This document shows, piece after piece, positions 34,120 through 42,867 of a stretch of 64,000 nucleotides of DNA; position 1 is the first letter of the stretch, and every line of letters begins with the position of its first letter. The notes below the pieces were generated by a model. It was not told where the DNA came from. It searched no databases and worked only from the letters and a program-made list of their open reading frames with translations. The position numbers and the translations under genes are program-made. The stretch lies in NCBI RefSeq assembly GCF_042685365.1, contig NZ_JBHUMY010000043.1:248001-312000 (forward strand). The letters run 5' to 3'. Origin of the DNA: Paenibacillus_AP thailandensis. Lineage in GTDB: Bacteria > Bacillota > Bacilli > Paenibacillales > Paenibacillaceae.

Positions 34120-36297
34120 TTACGGCTGACGGCGTCCGCCGCCGCCGAAGCCGCGGCCGGTCTGCGCTTCCGTCACGCCCGATTCGTTCAACCAGGTCGT
34201 GGCCGAGGAAAGCTCGAACCCGACGACTTTCGTACCTCCGGAATATTCGCCGTCCGTGTACAGGCCGTCCTTCGCGGTGCCGGTCGACGTTCCGCCCGAG
34301 TAAAGCGTGTACGATTCGCCCTGCTTCAGTTCCGGCGAGCTGATGACGATCATCGAGTAATCCTTGGATGGGGCAAAGGTGGCGATCGCGTTGCCGCTTG
34401 CGTCCTCCAAGCGAACGATCGTGCCTGTCGCCTGCGTTTCCGGATACGTCATGGCGATCGAAGACTGGCCGGAATCGGTTGACGGGGCTTGCGCCATGCC
34501 GGAGCTTCCCGCCGAGATCAATACTCCGCCGCTTACTTCGAACGTACCGTCGTAATCAAGCGAACCGTTGCCGCTGTTCGTCGGGCCGTTCACAATGACG
34601 GTGCCGCCCGACATCGAAGCCGACCCGTTCACATCCAAGCCGTCGCCGTCGGCATCCACGTACAGATAGCCGCCGCTGATCGTCAGCTTGCCGTTCGACG
34701 CGCCTCCGAATCCGCCCGGCCGCTGCCCGGCCGCCCCATCCGCAGCGGTATCTTCAGTGGCATCTTCAGTGGCATCTGCAGTCGCATCTACAGCGGCATC
34801 CTCGGCCGCTTCGGCCGTATCCTGGGCTTCATTCGTCATCGTCGTGTCGCTGCCGGACGCGTTGACGCCGTCGTCGGAAGCCGTAACGTGCACATCGCCG
34901 CCGGCCATCGCGATTTCCGCGCCTTCCAGCCCTTCATAGCTGGCCGTAATATCGATCGTTCCGGCGGCGATCGTGAGCGTCGCATCGGCGTGAACCGCGT
35001 CTTCGCCGGAAGCGATCGTCAGCTTGCCGCCGCTAATCGTCACGTTGGCGTTGCCGTTAACCGCGTCGTCGGCCGAATCGATCGTAAAGGTGCCGTCGTT
35101 GACCGCGATCGCTCCGCCGGCTTTCAAGCCTTTGGCGCTGGCGGATCCATCCGCCGTGCTCGTTGTCGCGGCCGCATCCGCCGCCGCGCTCGCATCGGCC
35201 GTATCGTCGTCCGCCGCTGGCGTTGCCGGCGGCTCCGCAGGCACGGCCGGTGCCGTACCTGAAGCCGCGTCCGCGGCGCCCGCTTCCGTGCCGGATGCGT
35301 CGGTCTGGCCGCCCGGCATCGGCCGGCCGCCGCCCATTCCGCCTTTGCCCATGAAGCCGGATTCTGCATGCGGCTCGGCGTTGGCGCTGCCGCCTCCCGT
35401 CACCAGGTTATAGTCGCCGCCGTCGACCAGCAGCGTCGTTTCGGCTTGAATCGCGTCGTTCTCCGCAACAACGTCGAACGTTCCTGCCGCGATGGCGATA
35501 ACGCCTTTGTCGGCTTCTTCGTCGTTGGTCGCTTTCATTCCGTCGCCGCCGGCGTCGATCGTAATCTCGCCGTCTTGGACGGCGAGCAGATCGCGCCCGA
35601 CCATGCCGTCGTCCGCGGATTGCACTTGAATCTTGCCGCTTACGATTTTCAAATCGTCATTGCTGGCGATGCCGTCGTTGTAATTCGCTTTAACCGTTAA
35701 GCTGCCGGTGCCGTTAATGGTCAGGTCGTCCTTGCTGAAGATCGCCGCGTTCGGCTCGTCTTCCCCGTCCTCCAGCGTGTATTCCGTTCCGTCCGTCACC
35801 GTGTTTTCCGTACCGTCGGCAAGCGTAATGACCGTTTTGTCCGCCCCTTTGACATAAATCGGGGCATTGTCTTGGTCGGTGAGGCTTACGCCGTTCAGCA
35901 CCAGGCGAACAATGTCCTCTTCTCCGGCGTCGACGACGATTTGTCCGTCGTTTAACGTGCCGCTGAGGACGTACGTTCCCGCTTCCGTAATCGTCACCGA
36001 GCCGTCCGCGGCCGCAGCCCCGGAGCCGCTTATCGCGGCGCTCGTGCCGCTCAGCTCGATGGAGACGGAACCGTCCGCGCTCCATTCGGCGGCGGTATCG
36101 TCATCGTCGAACGTAACGAGGTCGGCCATCGACAAGCTTGCCGGATCGACGGCGGCCGCGCCGCTGTCGTACGAGACCGTTTCCGCCGTTGTCGCTGTCT
36201 CGCCGCTTTCCGTCGCGGCGGCGTTGCTGCACGCTCCAAGCACAACCGCCATGCTCAGCAAAGCGATCGCGATTTTATGCTTTTGTATCTTTTTCAT
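34120..36297 (-). CDS. Secreted lipoprotein, Cthe_2159-type carbohydrate-binding beta-helix
   Basis: This 725-residue lipoprotein has an n-region MKKIQKHK, a hydrophobic core and the lipobox LGAC (C23), so it should be anchored outside the membrane. The rest is made of many short repeats of the beta-solenoid kind (GTYVLSGTLNDGQIVVDAG, DLTINGTGSLTVKANYNDGI, KLTIASGEDAVHADATLTIA). These match the Cthe_2159 family, described as polygalacturonate-binding beta-helix proteins. Two low-complexity Ala/Asp/Thr/Glu inserts (about 325-390 and 500-545) interrupt the solenoid. It is the last gene of an operon with a VTC enzyme and a DUF4956 membrane protein. Confidence 0.88.
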   Translation of the reverse strand: MKKIQKHKIAIALLSMAVVLGACSNAAATESGETATTAETVSYDSGAAAVDPASLSMADLVTFDDDDTAAEWSADGSVSIELSGTSAAISGSGAAAADGSVTITEAGTYVLSGTLNDGQIVVDAGEEDIVRLVLNGVSLTDQDNAPIYVKGADKTVITLADGTENTVTDGTEYTLEDGEDEPNAAIFSKDDLTINGTGSLTVKANYNDGIASNDDLKIVSGKIQVQSADDGMVGRDLLAVQDGEITIDAGGDGMKATNDEEADKGVIAIAAGTFDVVAENDAIQAETTLLVDGGDYNLVTGGGSANAEPHAESGFMGKGGMGGGRPMPGGQTDASGTEAGAADAASGTAPAVPAEPPATPAADDDTADASAAADAAATTSTADGSASAKGLKAGGAIAVNDGTFTIDSADDAVNGNANVTISGGKLTIASGEDAVHADATLTIAAGTIDITASYEGLEGAEIAMAGGDVHVTASDDGVNASGSDTTMTNEAQDTAEAAEDAAVDATADATEDATEDTAADGAAGQRPGGFGGASNGKLTISGGYLYVDADGDGLDVNGSASMSGGTVIVNGPTNSGNGSLDYDGTFEVSGGVLISAGSSGMAQAPSTDSGQSSIAMTYPETQATGTIVRLEDASGNAIATFAPSKDYSMIVISSPELKQGESYTLYSGGTSTGTAKDGLYTDGEYSGGTKVVGFELSSATTWLNESGVTEAQTGRGFGGGGRRQP

Positions 36298-36329
36298 ATC
36301 GGTATCATCCTTTCATACACCTCGAATTT

Positions 36330-37019
36330 TTAATAATCGTTAACCGGAGCAGGGCTCATCGTTAAAGAAAGATCCAGGTTGCCGTTTCTCGCCCGGATTT
36401 CGTCGAGAAACTCCTTCTGGTTCGTCAGCTGGTTCAGCGTAACGGCATATACCAGCTCATACAAGCTGCCGAGCTCCGTCGTGCGGATTTTTTTCAGCTC
36501 GTATTGCACGCCGAACTTGCGGAACACTTCGTCAAACGCTTCGTCGTAGCCGAGATTTTCCGGCACGGTCACCTTAAGCGTTTTTTGCAGCGTTTTTCTC
36601 GCGCCGAAATTAAAGCGGCTCAGCACGAACATGAGCAGGCATAGAATCAAAGTGAACAATACCGCGTAGCCGAACAGGCCGACCCCGCAGGCAAGACCCG
36701 CCGCCATCGTAAACAGCACATACGCGATGTCCTTCGGATCGCCGGGCGCGCTGCGGAACCGGATGATGGAGAAGGCGCCGGCCAAGCTGAACGCTCTGGC
36801 GATATTGCTGCCGATCAGCAAAATAATAATGGCTACGATCGCCGGCAGCAGCACCATCGTTAACGTAAAGCTTTGCGCGTAGCCGTTCGCGTTCGTTTTC
36901 ATATAAGTCCAGCTGATAATGCCGCCGAGCACGATCGAGACGACAATCGTAAGCAGCGCGTTCGACAGCGTCAGGTTGGCCGTCGTCAGCGAAGCATTCG
37001 TGAAGAGAGAATCAAGCAT
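36330..37019 (-). CDS. DUF4956 membrane protein
   Basis: This 229-residue protein has four membrane helices (about 22-42, 58-78, 84-102, 108-140), with IARAFSLAGAFSIIRFRSAPGDPKDIAYV, the defining motif of DUF4956, between them. A cytoplasmic C-terminal domain of about 90 residues follows. DUF4956 genes regularly neighbour VTC-domain enzymes; their function is unknown. The start is the ATG after AAAAGGAGCG, overlapping the VTC stop by 8 bp, which implies translational coupling. Confidence 0.88.
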   Translation of the reverse strand: MLDSLFTNASLTTANLTLSNALLTIVVSIVLGGIISWTYMKTNANGYAQSFTLTMVLLPAIVAIIILLIGSNIARAFSLAGAFSIIRFRSAPGDPKDIAYVLFTMAAGLACGVGLFGYAVLFTLILCLLMFVLSRFNFGARKTLQKTLKVTVPENLGYDEAFDEVFRKFGVQYELKKIRTTELGSLYELVYAVTLNQLTNQKEFLDEIRARNGNLDLSLTMSPAPVNDY

Positions 37020-37752
37020 ACAGGACACGCTCCTTTTCCGCCATCCGGTTTTTCAGCAGCTTCTTGTATTCGGTGCCGTACTTGGAGAAGCTGGTCCGGT
37101 ACAGCCGGTGCTCGGACAGCAGCTTGGACAACCAGACGGGAACCGTCTTCTCCGCTTTCACTTCCATCAGCCACTGCCCTTCCTCCAGCAGCTGCTCGCC
37201 GTAATCGCCCATCTCCAGCTTCAGATCGTACCGTCTGCAGCGGATGTTCGTATCGAACGTGATCCTAAGATCGCGGCTTTCCTTGCTGAACAGCGCTTTG
37301 CGGTCATACGACAAGTACAGCTTCGGCTGCAGGTCGTACAGCCGCAAGAAATAGCCGATTTCCCCTACGACCTGACGGTTCATGTAGCTTTGCAGCTCGG
37401 GAGCGACTCCCGTCCGGACGAACTCGTAAGCCTCGTCCAGCTTCAGCGCCGTCCGCCTTTTGTTGACGAGGCCGTTTACCTTTTTCTTGATTTCCAGGTA
37501 CACCTTCGCGTCCCGGTCCGGTACGCCGTATGCCCGCAGGCGCAGCTTCTCCTTATATTTCGGCTTCATCATGCTGGCGCGGATCAGCGAATCGTGCTCC
37601 GTGTCGAAATACAGGTTGCTGATCGAATAAAACTCGTTTTTGTTGTACTCGTCCTTCTCCATATAATCGAGCAAGGCGCTATAAATGTTACGAAAAGCTT
37701 CTTCGTTCATCAGATATTTGCTTTCGTAGCGGTTAAATACCTCGATGGCCAT
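37012..37752 (-). CDS. VTC-domain polyphosphate polymerase-like protein
   Basis: This 246-residue protein has the tunnel-fold VTC domain: FNRYESKYLMNEE at the start, YSISNLYFDTEHDSLI, KLRLRAYGVPDRDAKVYLEIKKK, NKRRTAL, and a late LMEVKAEKTVPVWLSK. The lysine and arginine residues on these strands bind phosphate chains in yeast Vtc4. Bacterial homologues occur beside DUF4956 and CotH or Cthe_2159 genes, and their product has not been settled. It is first in the operon. A regulatory box shared with the divergent two-component system lies upstream. Confidence 0.9.
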   Translation of the reverse strand: MAIEVFNRYESKYLMNEEAFRNIYSALLDYMEKDEYNKNEFYSISNLYFDTEHDSLIRASMMKPKYKEKLRLRAYGVPDRDAKVYLEIKKKVNGLVNKRRTALKLDEAYEFVRTGVAPELQSYMNRQVVGEIGYFLRLYDLQPKLYLSYDRKALFSKESRDLRITFDTNIRCRRYDLKLEMGDYGEQLLEEGQWLMEVKAEKTVPVWLSKLLSEHRLYRTSFSKYGTEYKKLLKNRMAEKERVLYA

Positions 37753-37814
37753 CTTGCTTCCATTCCTTTCGTTTCAACATGTCTCGCTTGCATGTCTGTA
37801 TATTAGCCCCCGAA

Positions 37815-37832
37815 CCTTTAACGAAGCTTAAA
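37815..37832 (-). promoter_or_regulatory. Response-regulator box before the VTC operon
   Basis: On the minus strand TTTAAGCTTCGTTAAAGG matches the box at 37916-37933 in 15 of 18 positions. It is followed after 9 nt by a -10 element TAATAT. The TTAAG-N5-TTAAAG direct repeat (10-bp period) is the kind of site used by OmpR-family regulators in place of a -35 element. Confidence 0.7.
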
Positions 37833-37915
37833 CCTTTTTCCGTTTCTTTCAATTTTTTTTGCTTTTTCTTAACAAAAGCTCCGGCTCCCCGCGGATGACC
37901 GCCGCACTCGATTCC

Positions 37916-37933
37916 GTTAAGGTTCATTAAAGG
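37916..37933 (+). promoter_or_regulatory. Response-regulator box before its own gene
   Basis: GTTAAGGTTCATTAAAGG is followed after 9 nt by TATAAT at 37943-37948. This is the same spacing as in the oppositely oriented box at 37815-37832, which suggests autoregulation and coordinate control of the VTC operon. Confidence 0.72.
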
Positions 37934-37981
37934 CCGCTTTGCTATAATGAGGACAACATTATAAATAGAGGATGACTTGCG

Positions 37982-38659
37982 ATGAGAATATTGATCGTGG
38001 AAGACGAGCAGCACCTGGCCGAAGCGCTTACCCAAATCCTAAAGAAAAACCATTACTCCGTAGACGCCGTTCACGACGGGGTGACCGGGCTGGACTACGC
38101 GCTAAGCGGCATTTACGATTTGCTGCTGCTGGACATTATGATGCCGGAGATGGACGGAATCAGCGTGCTGAAGAAGCTTCGGAAGAAAGGAATTTCCACG
38201 CCGGTCATCCTGCTGACGGCCAAAGGCGAAGTCGAGGACAAAATCGCCGGGCTCGACCACGGCGCCGACGATTACGTGGCGAAGCCGTTCTCTTCGGGCG
38301 AGCTGCTGGCCCGCATCCGCGCGGCGCTGCGGCGCAAAGGAGAGGTCGTGCAGGATACCGCGCTGAAATTCGGCGATATCGAATTGAATACCGCGACCTT
38401 GAAGCTTTCCGCAGGCGGCAAGGATATCAAGCTGAACCTGAAGGAAAGCGAGCTGCTGGAGCTTCTGATGCTGCGAAAGCAAAGCATTACCTCCAAGGAA
38501 CAAATCATCGAGAAGCTGTGGGGCTTCGATTCGGAGGCCGAGCATAACAACGTCGAGGTTTACGTCTCCTTCCTGCGGAAAAAGCTGACGTTCCTGAACG
38601 CCTCGGTGCGTATCGCCACCATCCGGGGACTCGGGTATGTATTAGAGGTGAACGAGTAA
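37982..38659 (+). CDS. OmpR-family response regulator
   Basis: This 225-residue regulator has a receiver (ILIVEDEQHLAEAL, D in LLLLDIMMPEMDG, YVAKPFSSGELL) and a winged-helix output domain (about 125-222, ending IATIRGLGYVLE). It is divergent from the VTC operon, shares a duplicated box with it, and overlaps the following kinase gene by one base (TAATG). It very probably regulates the VTC, DUF4956 and lipoprotein genes. Confidence 0.93.
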   Translation: MRILIVEDEQHLAEALTQILKKNHYSVDAVHDGVTGLDYALSGIYDLLLLDIMMPEMDGISVLKKLRKKGISTPVILLTAKGEVEDKIAGLDHGADDYVAKPFSSGELLARIRAALRRKGEVVQDTALKFGDIELNTATLKLSAGGKDIKLNLKESELLELLMLRKQSITSKEQIIEKLWGFDSEAEHNNVEVYVSFLRKKLTFLNASVRIATIRGLGYVLEVNE

Positions 38660-39921
38660 TGTTTACAAAGCTTCGAAACCGGTTTCTGATCGTCAATCTC
38701 GTTATTATCTCGATCATCATGTTCGTCGCTTTCGCCGCCATCTACACGATCACGTACCGGGACGTGCAGAACGATATCCGGATGGAGCTCGGGAAAGTGA
38801 TGGATTCCTATCATAAAAAAGGCGGACTCGAAGACCAGCATCCCGTCGGTTCCATAGACCCGTTTGTACCCGTAAACGGCGGCAAGACCGTTCCGCCGCC
38901 GGCTCGCGCCGTCTCGTTCATGCTGCGCGCCGATTCGAATTGGACGCTGACGGGCATCGAGTCCCGGTTCGAGATGGACGGCGCCTTCTACGAAGCTGCG
39001 CTTCGGGAGACTTCCGCCGCCGGCAAGGATAGCGGCCAATTCGAGCTGGACGGGAGCGAGTGGGCTTATACCGTCCAGCAAACGTACGACGGGTATATGG
39101 CCGTTTATTTGGACGTCAGCGACCGTCAGGCGATCCTGACCAACCTGATCTACACGTTTGCGGCCGTCGGGCTGGCGATGCTGATCGTCATTTATTTTAC
39201 GAGCCGCTACTTCGCCAACCGGTCGATCGCCCCGATCAAGGAAGCGTTCGAGAAACAAAAGCAGTTCATCGCCGACGCCTCCCACGAGCTGAAGACGCCG
39301 CTCACCATCATCAACACCAATGCGGACGTTCTGCTTGCGGGCGGCGAAGACACGATTCAGAATCAAGCCAAGTGGCTGCATTATATTAAGTCGGAAACCG
39401 AACGAATGTCCAAGCTGACCGGCGACCTGCTGTTCCTGACCCAATTGGACGATTCCCAAACCGATATGCTGTTCGCGAATTTCGATATGAGCGAAGCCGT
39501 CGAAAATATTTTGCTGACGATGGAGGCGGTCGTCTTCGAGAAGCGGATCGCGCTCGATTATACGATCGAGCCCGGCCTGACGGTATACGGCAGCGGCGAA
39601 CAGATGAAGCAGGTCGTAATGATTCTGCTCGACAACGCCGTCAAATACACGAAGCCGGAAGGCAAAATCGCCCTGTCGCTCAAGAAGCTGAGCCACGAGA
39701 CCGTGCTCTCCGTAACCAACACCGGCGAAGGCATCGCGCCGGAGCATCTGAACCGGATCTTCGACCGGTTCTACCGGACGGATGCGTCCCGGGCCCGCAA
39801 GCAAGGCGGCTACGGCCTTGGGCTGGCCATCGCCAAGTCGATCGTCGAGCGGCACAAAGGGCGAATCTCCGCCAAAAGCGTGCCGGGAGAAACGACGACG
39901 TTTACGGTTTATTTGCCGTAA
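38659..39921 (+). CDS. Sensor histidine kinase of the VTC-linked two-component system
   Basis: This 420-residue kinase has TM1 (about 10-32), an extracytoplasmic domain (about 35-165) and TM2 (about 166-188). A short linker, not a clear HAMP domain, leads to FIADASHELKTPLTIINTN (H-box). The ATPase boxes are MILLDNAVKYTKPEG, VTNTGEGIAPEHL and GYGLGLAIAKSIVERHKG. It is translationally coupled to the response regulator. The signal is unknown. Confidence 0.92.
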   Translation: MFTKLRNRFLIVNLVIISIIMFVAFAAIYTITYRDVQNDIRMELGKVMDSYHKKGGLEDQHPVGSIDPFVPVNGGKTVPPPARAVSFMLRADSNWTLTGIESRFEMDGAFYEAALRETSAAGKDSGQFELDGSEWAYTVQQTYDGYMAVYLDVSDRQAILTNLIYTFAAVGLAMLIVIYFTSRYFANRSIAPIKEAFEKQKQFIADASHELKTPLTIINTNADVLLAGGEDTIQNQAKWLHYIKSETERMSKLTGDLLFLTQLDDSQTDMLFANFDMSEAVENILLTMEAVVFEKRIALDYTIEPGLTVYGSGEQMKQVVMILLDNAVKYTKPEGKIALSLKKLSHETVLSVTNTGEGIAPEHLNRIFDRFYRTDASRARKQGGYGLGLAIAKSIVERHKGRISAKSVPGETTTFTVYLP

Positions 39922-39950
39922 GGGGGCAGCTCCCCTTCCCCTTGAACAAC

Positions 39951-39985
39951 CATCCCTTAAGGGCCTTTCGGCTCCTTAAGGGATG
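39951..39985 (+). terminator. Terminator of the VTC-linked two-component system
   Basis: CATCCCTTAAGG and CCTTAAGGGATG form a perfect 12-bp stem, followed by TTTGCGTTTGTT. Confidence 0.8.
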
Positions 39986-40057
39986 TTTGCGTTTGTTCTG
40001 CGGACCGACGGAAAAATCAGCCTGAAGAATGAGGATATATAACTGCGTATCGAATAT

Positions 40058-40078
40058 ATTGTTTATATGATACACAAT
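40058..40078. promoter_or_regulatory. TetR operator before the DrrA-like gene
   Basis: ATTGTTTAT-N3-ATACACAAT is nearly symmetrical over 21 bp, 22 bp before the ABC ATPase start. Its inner 17 bp match the sequence before the tetR gene at 42748-42764 as TGTNTATNNNATACACA. Confidence 0.78.
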
Positions 40079-40099
40079 TATGCGATGAGGTGATGCCTA

Positions 40100-40996
40100 A
40101 TGAATAAGTATTCCATCGAAGCGAGCGGCTTGCGCAAAAGCTTCGGCCATCAAACCGTGCTGAACGGCTTAAACCTGGCGGTCCCCAAAGGATCGATCTT
40201 CGCCCTGCTCGGTCCGAACGGCGCGGGCAAAACGACGCTGATCCACATCTTGTCCACGCTGATCAAGCCCGACGGCGGACACGCATGGATCGAAGGGCAC
40301 GACGTCGCGGCCGCAAAGGATGAGGTTCAGCGGTCGATCAGCCTGACCGGTCAATTCGCGGCCGTCGACGAGGTGCTGACCGGCCGGGAGAACCTGATGA
40401 TGATGTGCAGGCTGTCCGGCTTGACCCGCAAGGAATCGCGCTCCCGGACCGAGGAGCTGCTGAAGCGGTTCGAGCTGGAGGCCGCCGCGGACAAACGCGT
40501 CAAAACCTACTCGGGCGGCATGCGCCGCAGGCTGGACTTGGCCGTCAGCTTGACCGTCCCCCGGCCGGTGCTGTTTCTCGACGAGCCGACGACCGGCCTC
40601 GATACGGTCAGCCGCCGCTCCTTGTGGGATATTATTTTGCGTCTGAAGCAGCAAGGGATCACGGTGTTTCTGACGACGCAATATTTGGAGGAAGCGGATC
40701 AGCTGGCCGACGAGATTGCCGTGCTGAACGGCGGGCGAATCGTGGCGGCCGGCACGGCCGAGGAGCTGAAGGCGCGCGTCGGGGGCGAGGTTATCGAGCT
40801 GCGGAACAACGCGGATGAAGTGATCCGTTCGATGCCGACCGACGGCAGCGTGCAGGACGTCCGCCGGCTTCTGAACGAGCTCGCCCAACAATGCCCTCCC
40901 GACGCCCGGATCGTCATCCGCAAGCCGAGCATGGACGACGTCTTCCTCGCATTAACGGCGGAACAACACCCCTATCAGGAGGTTTCATACGCATGA
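40100..40996 (+). CDS. DrrA-type ABC exporter ATP-binding protein
   Basis: This 298-residue ATPase has Walker A GPNGAGKT (38-45), signature YSGGMRRRLD, Walker B VLFLDEPTTGLD and H-loop region TTQYLEEADQLAD. The C-terminal domain (about 225-298) is the DrrA type, found in daunorubicin-like self-resistance exporters. GAGGTGATG precedes the ATG. It overlaps the permease gene by 4 bp, and a TetR repressor gene lies downstream in the opposite direction. Confidence 0.93.
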   Translation: MNKYSIEASGLRKSFGHQTVLNGLNLAVPKGSIFALLGPNGAGKTTLIHILSTLIKPDGGHAWIEGHDVAAAKDEVQRSISLTGQFAAVDEVLTGRENLMMMCRLSGLTRKESRSRTEELLKRFELEAAADKRVKTYSGGMRRRLDLAVSLTVPRPVLFLDEPTTGLDTVSRRSLWDIILRLKQQGITVFLTTQYLEEADQLADEIAVLNGGRIVAAGTAEELKARVGGEVIELRNNADEVIRSMPTDGSVQDVRRLLNELAQQCPPDARIVIRKPSMDDVFLALTAEQHPYQEVSYA

Positions 40997-41781
40997 ACAA
41001 CGTTCAACCGACGATTAAACCCGCTTCATTCGCGGCGACGAACGCCGTATTTATCGGCCGCAGCATCCGGCACAGCCTGCGCAACGTCGAATCGCTCCTG
41101 ATGGCGATTATGCTGCCCGTTATGCTGATGCTCCTGTTCACGTACGTGTTCGGAGGAGCCATCGCCCCCGGGGGCGATTACGTCCATTATGTCGTGCCGG
41201 GCATTATCCTGTTATGCGCCGGCTTCGGCTCCTCCAGCACCGCCGTCGACGTCGCGACCGACATGACGAACGGCATTATCGACCGGTTCCGGACGATGCC
41301 CATCAGCAGCATCGGCGCGGTGACCGGCCATGTCGCCGCCAGTCTCGTCCGCAACCTGCTTGCCACGGGCATCGTCATCGGCGTCGCGCTGCTCGTCGGC
41401 TTCCGGCCGACCGCAAGCCTGACCGAATGGCTGGGCGCGCTTGGCGTCATCGCCTTGTTTATTTTGACCTTTACATGGCTGTTCGCCGCGATCGGGCTCG
41501 TCACAGGCAGCCCGTCGGCCGCCAGCGGCTACGGCTTCGTGCTGCTGTTCCTGCCGTATCTGTCGAGCGCCTTCGTGCCGACGAATACGATGCCGGAATG
41601 GCTGCAGGGCTTTGCGAACCATCAGCCGATCACGCCGGTTATCGAGACGATCCGCGGACTGCTGACCGGCGGACCGGTAACGGATTACGTCTGGTGGGCC
41701 GTCGGCTGGTGCGCGGCCATTCTGGCGATTGCGCTGGCATGGTGCAGTCTCGCTTTCCGCCGCAAAGGCGGACGGCGCTGA
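40993..41781 (+). CDS. DrrB-type ABC exporter permease
   Basis: This 262-residue ABC-2 permease has six membrane helices and the motif FGSSSTAVDVATDMTNGIIDRFRTMPIS typical of DrrB. AFVPTNTMPEWLQGFANHQPITPVIETIRGLL appears near the C-terminus. It forms the membrane part of an exporter for drugs or other amphipathic compounds. The ATG overlaps the stop of the ATPase gene (ATGA). Confidence 0.93.
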   Translation: MNNVQPTIKPASFAATNAVFIGRSIRHSLRNVESLLMAIMLPVMLMLLFTYVFGGAIAPGGDYVHYVVPGIILLCAGFGSSSTAVDVATDMTNGIIDRFRTMPISSIGAVTGHVAASLVRNLLATGIVIGVALLVGFRPTASLTEWLGALGVIALFILTFTWLFAAIGLVTGSPSAASGYGFVLLFLPYLSSAFVPTNTMPEWLQGFANHQPITPVIETIRGLLTGGPVTDYVWWAVGWCAAILAIALAWCSLAFRRKGGRR

Positions 41782-41859
41782 TCGCTCGGCTCCACCCGCA
41801 CCGGGCCGGACCGGGAAGAGCGGCTATTAGCAGAGACCCCGGCCCCCCCCACATACAAA

Positions 41860-41895
41860 CAGCGTTTCGGCAGCATGGCCGAAACGCTGTTTTTC
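41860..41895. terminator. Convergent terminator between drrB-like and tetR genes
   Basis: CAGCGTTTCGG and CCGAAACGCTG form a perfect 11-bp stem followed by TTTTT, located between two converging genes. Confidence 0.85.
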
Positions 41896-41944
41896 CGAAC
41901 AAACGCGGACGCTCATGATCTTAAAGCGCCGATTGGAAGCCGTC

Positions 41945-42712
41945 TTACGACTTTAGCCGCAAGTAGGCTTCCAGGCCGTCCAATATGCGCTCGAGCCCGA
42001 AGTCGAGATCGTCGCCGATCGGATTGTCCGCCTCGTCGGTATACGCGCCGGACATGACGAGCGGGTATAAATGCGGGAACCGGTCCGGCTTGACGAGCTG
42101 CCTCAGAGCGGCTCCGTAGCCGATGCCGCCGAACGCCCCCGGGTCGGCCCCCTCGCGGATGGCCCGGTCCATGTCCCGCACGATCAGGCCGCAAGCTCTC
42201 GCATAGCTGCTCAAGAGGAGAATGAACGACATTTTCTCGAACTCGTTCAGCGGGAAATCCCGCATCGTCCGAAGCATCCAGTCGACAACTTGAAGATTGC
42301 CCGGCGTAAGCGGCACTCCCGTTATCCCTATATCGCCGAACCAGGGATGCTTCCGGAAGATGCCGACGCATGCGTCAACATATTCTTTTATTTCCTCGCG
42401 CCATGGCTTGGCCGGATCCTCGGGCGGAATCGGAATGCTGCATATCGTATCCTGCATAAGTATCAATAAGTCGTCTTTGCTCGTCACATAGCGGTACAGC
42501 GACATCGTCGTGAACCCGAGCGACTGCGCGACCCGGCTCATCGACACCGCGGCCAAGCCGTCCCGGTCGGCGATCTCGATCGCCGCGTCGACGATTTTTT
42601 GCACGCTCAGCTCGCCCTTGGGCCCTCTGCGCGGCTTCTTGACGATGCCCCAGCTGAGTGCCACTCCCGGCGGCAGCTGATTGATTTCATCCGTGTGATC
42701 GCCGTTATCCAT
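41945..42712 (-). CDS. TetR-family repressor of the DrrAB-like exporter
   Basis: This 255-residue protein has a helix-turn-helix at about residues 35-75 (VDAAIEIADRDGLAAVSMSR, then GFTTMSLYRYVTSKDDLL) and a TetR_C_1-like ligand domain. A proline-rich N-terminal arm precedes the DNA-binding domain. The start is the ATG after GGAGG (8 nt); the longer open frame upstream is not plausible. Matching operators lie upstream of this gene and of the exporter, supporting repression of both. Confidence 0.9.
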   Translation of the reverse strand: MDNGDHTDEINQLPPGVALSWGIVKKPRRGPKGELSVQKIVDAAIEIADRDGLAAVSMSRVAQSLGFTTMSLYRYVTSKDDLLILMQDTICSIPIPPEDPAKPWREEIKEYVDACVGIFRKHPWFGDIGITGVPLTPGNLQVVDWMLRTMRDFPLNEFEKMSFILLLSSYARACGLIVRDMDRAIREGADPGAFGGIGYGAALRQLVKPDRFPHLYPLVMSGAYTDEADNPIGDDLDFGLERILDGLEAYLRLKS

Positions 42713-42747
42713 ATGTTGACCTCCATCATTGCTGCATCCTATGAAAA

Positions 42748-42764
42748 TGTATATCACATACACA
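42748..42764. promoter_or_regulatory. TetR operator before its own gene
   Basis: TGTATATCACATACACA shares 13 of 17 positions with the exporter-promoter site (40060-40076) and contains the inverted repeat TGTAT-N5-ATACA. It lies 36 bp before the tetR start codon. Confidence 0.75.
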
Positions 42765-42867
42765 GTATAGCATAATCGCCGCAGGTTCAAGCATTCATCG
42801 TGAAGGTCGACGCATGCCGCGTCGCTTAACGTATATTCCAATGGCGTATAAGCCTGCAAAGGAGCTG

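Noticed and set aside
34700..35400. Low-complexity Ala/Asp/Glu stretches in the lipoprotein as a frameshift artefact
   Set aside because: The frame is continuous and the solenoid resumes in the same frame on both sides.
41945..42859. Longer tetR frame starting at 42859
   Set aside because: The extra 49 residues run through the operator and promoter, and a good GGAGG site supports the start at 42712.
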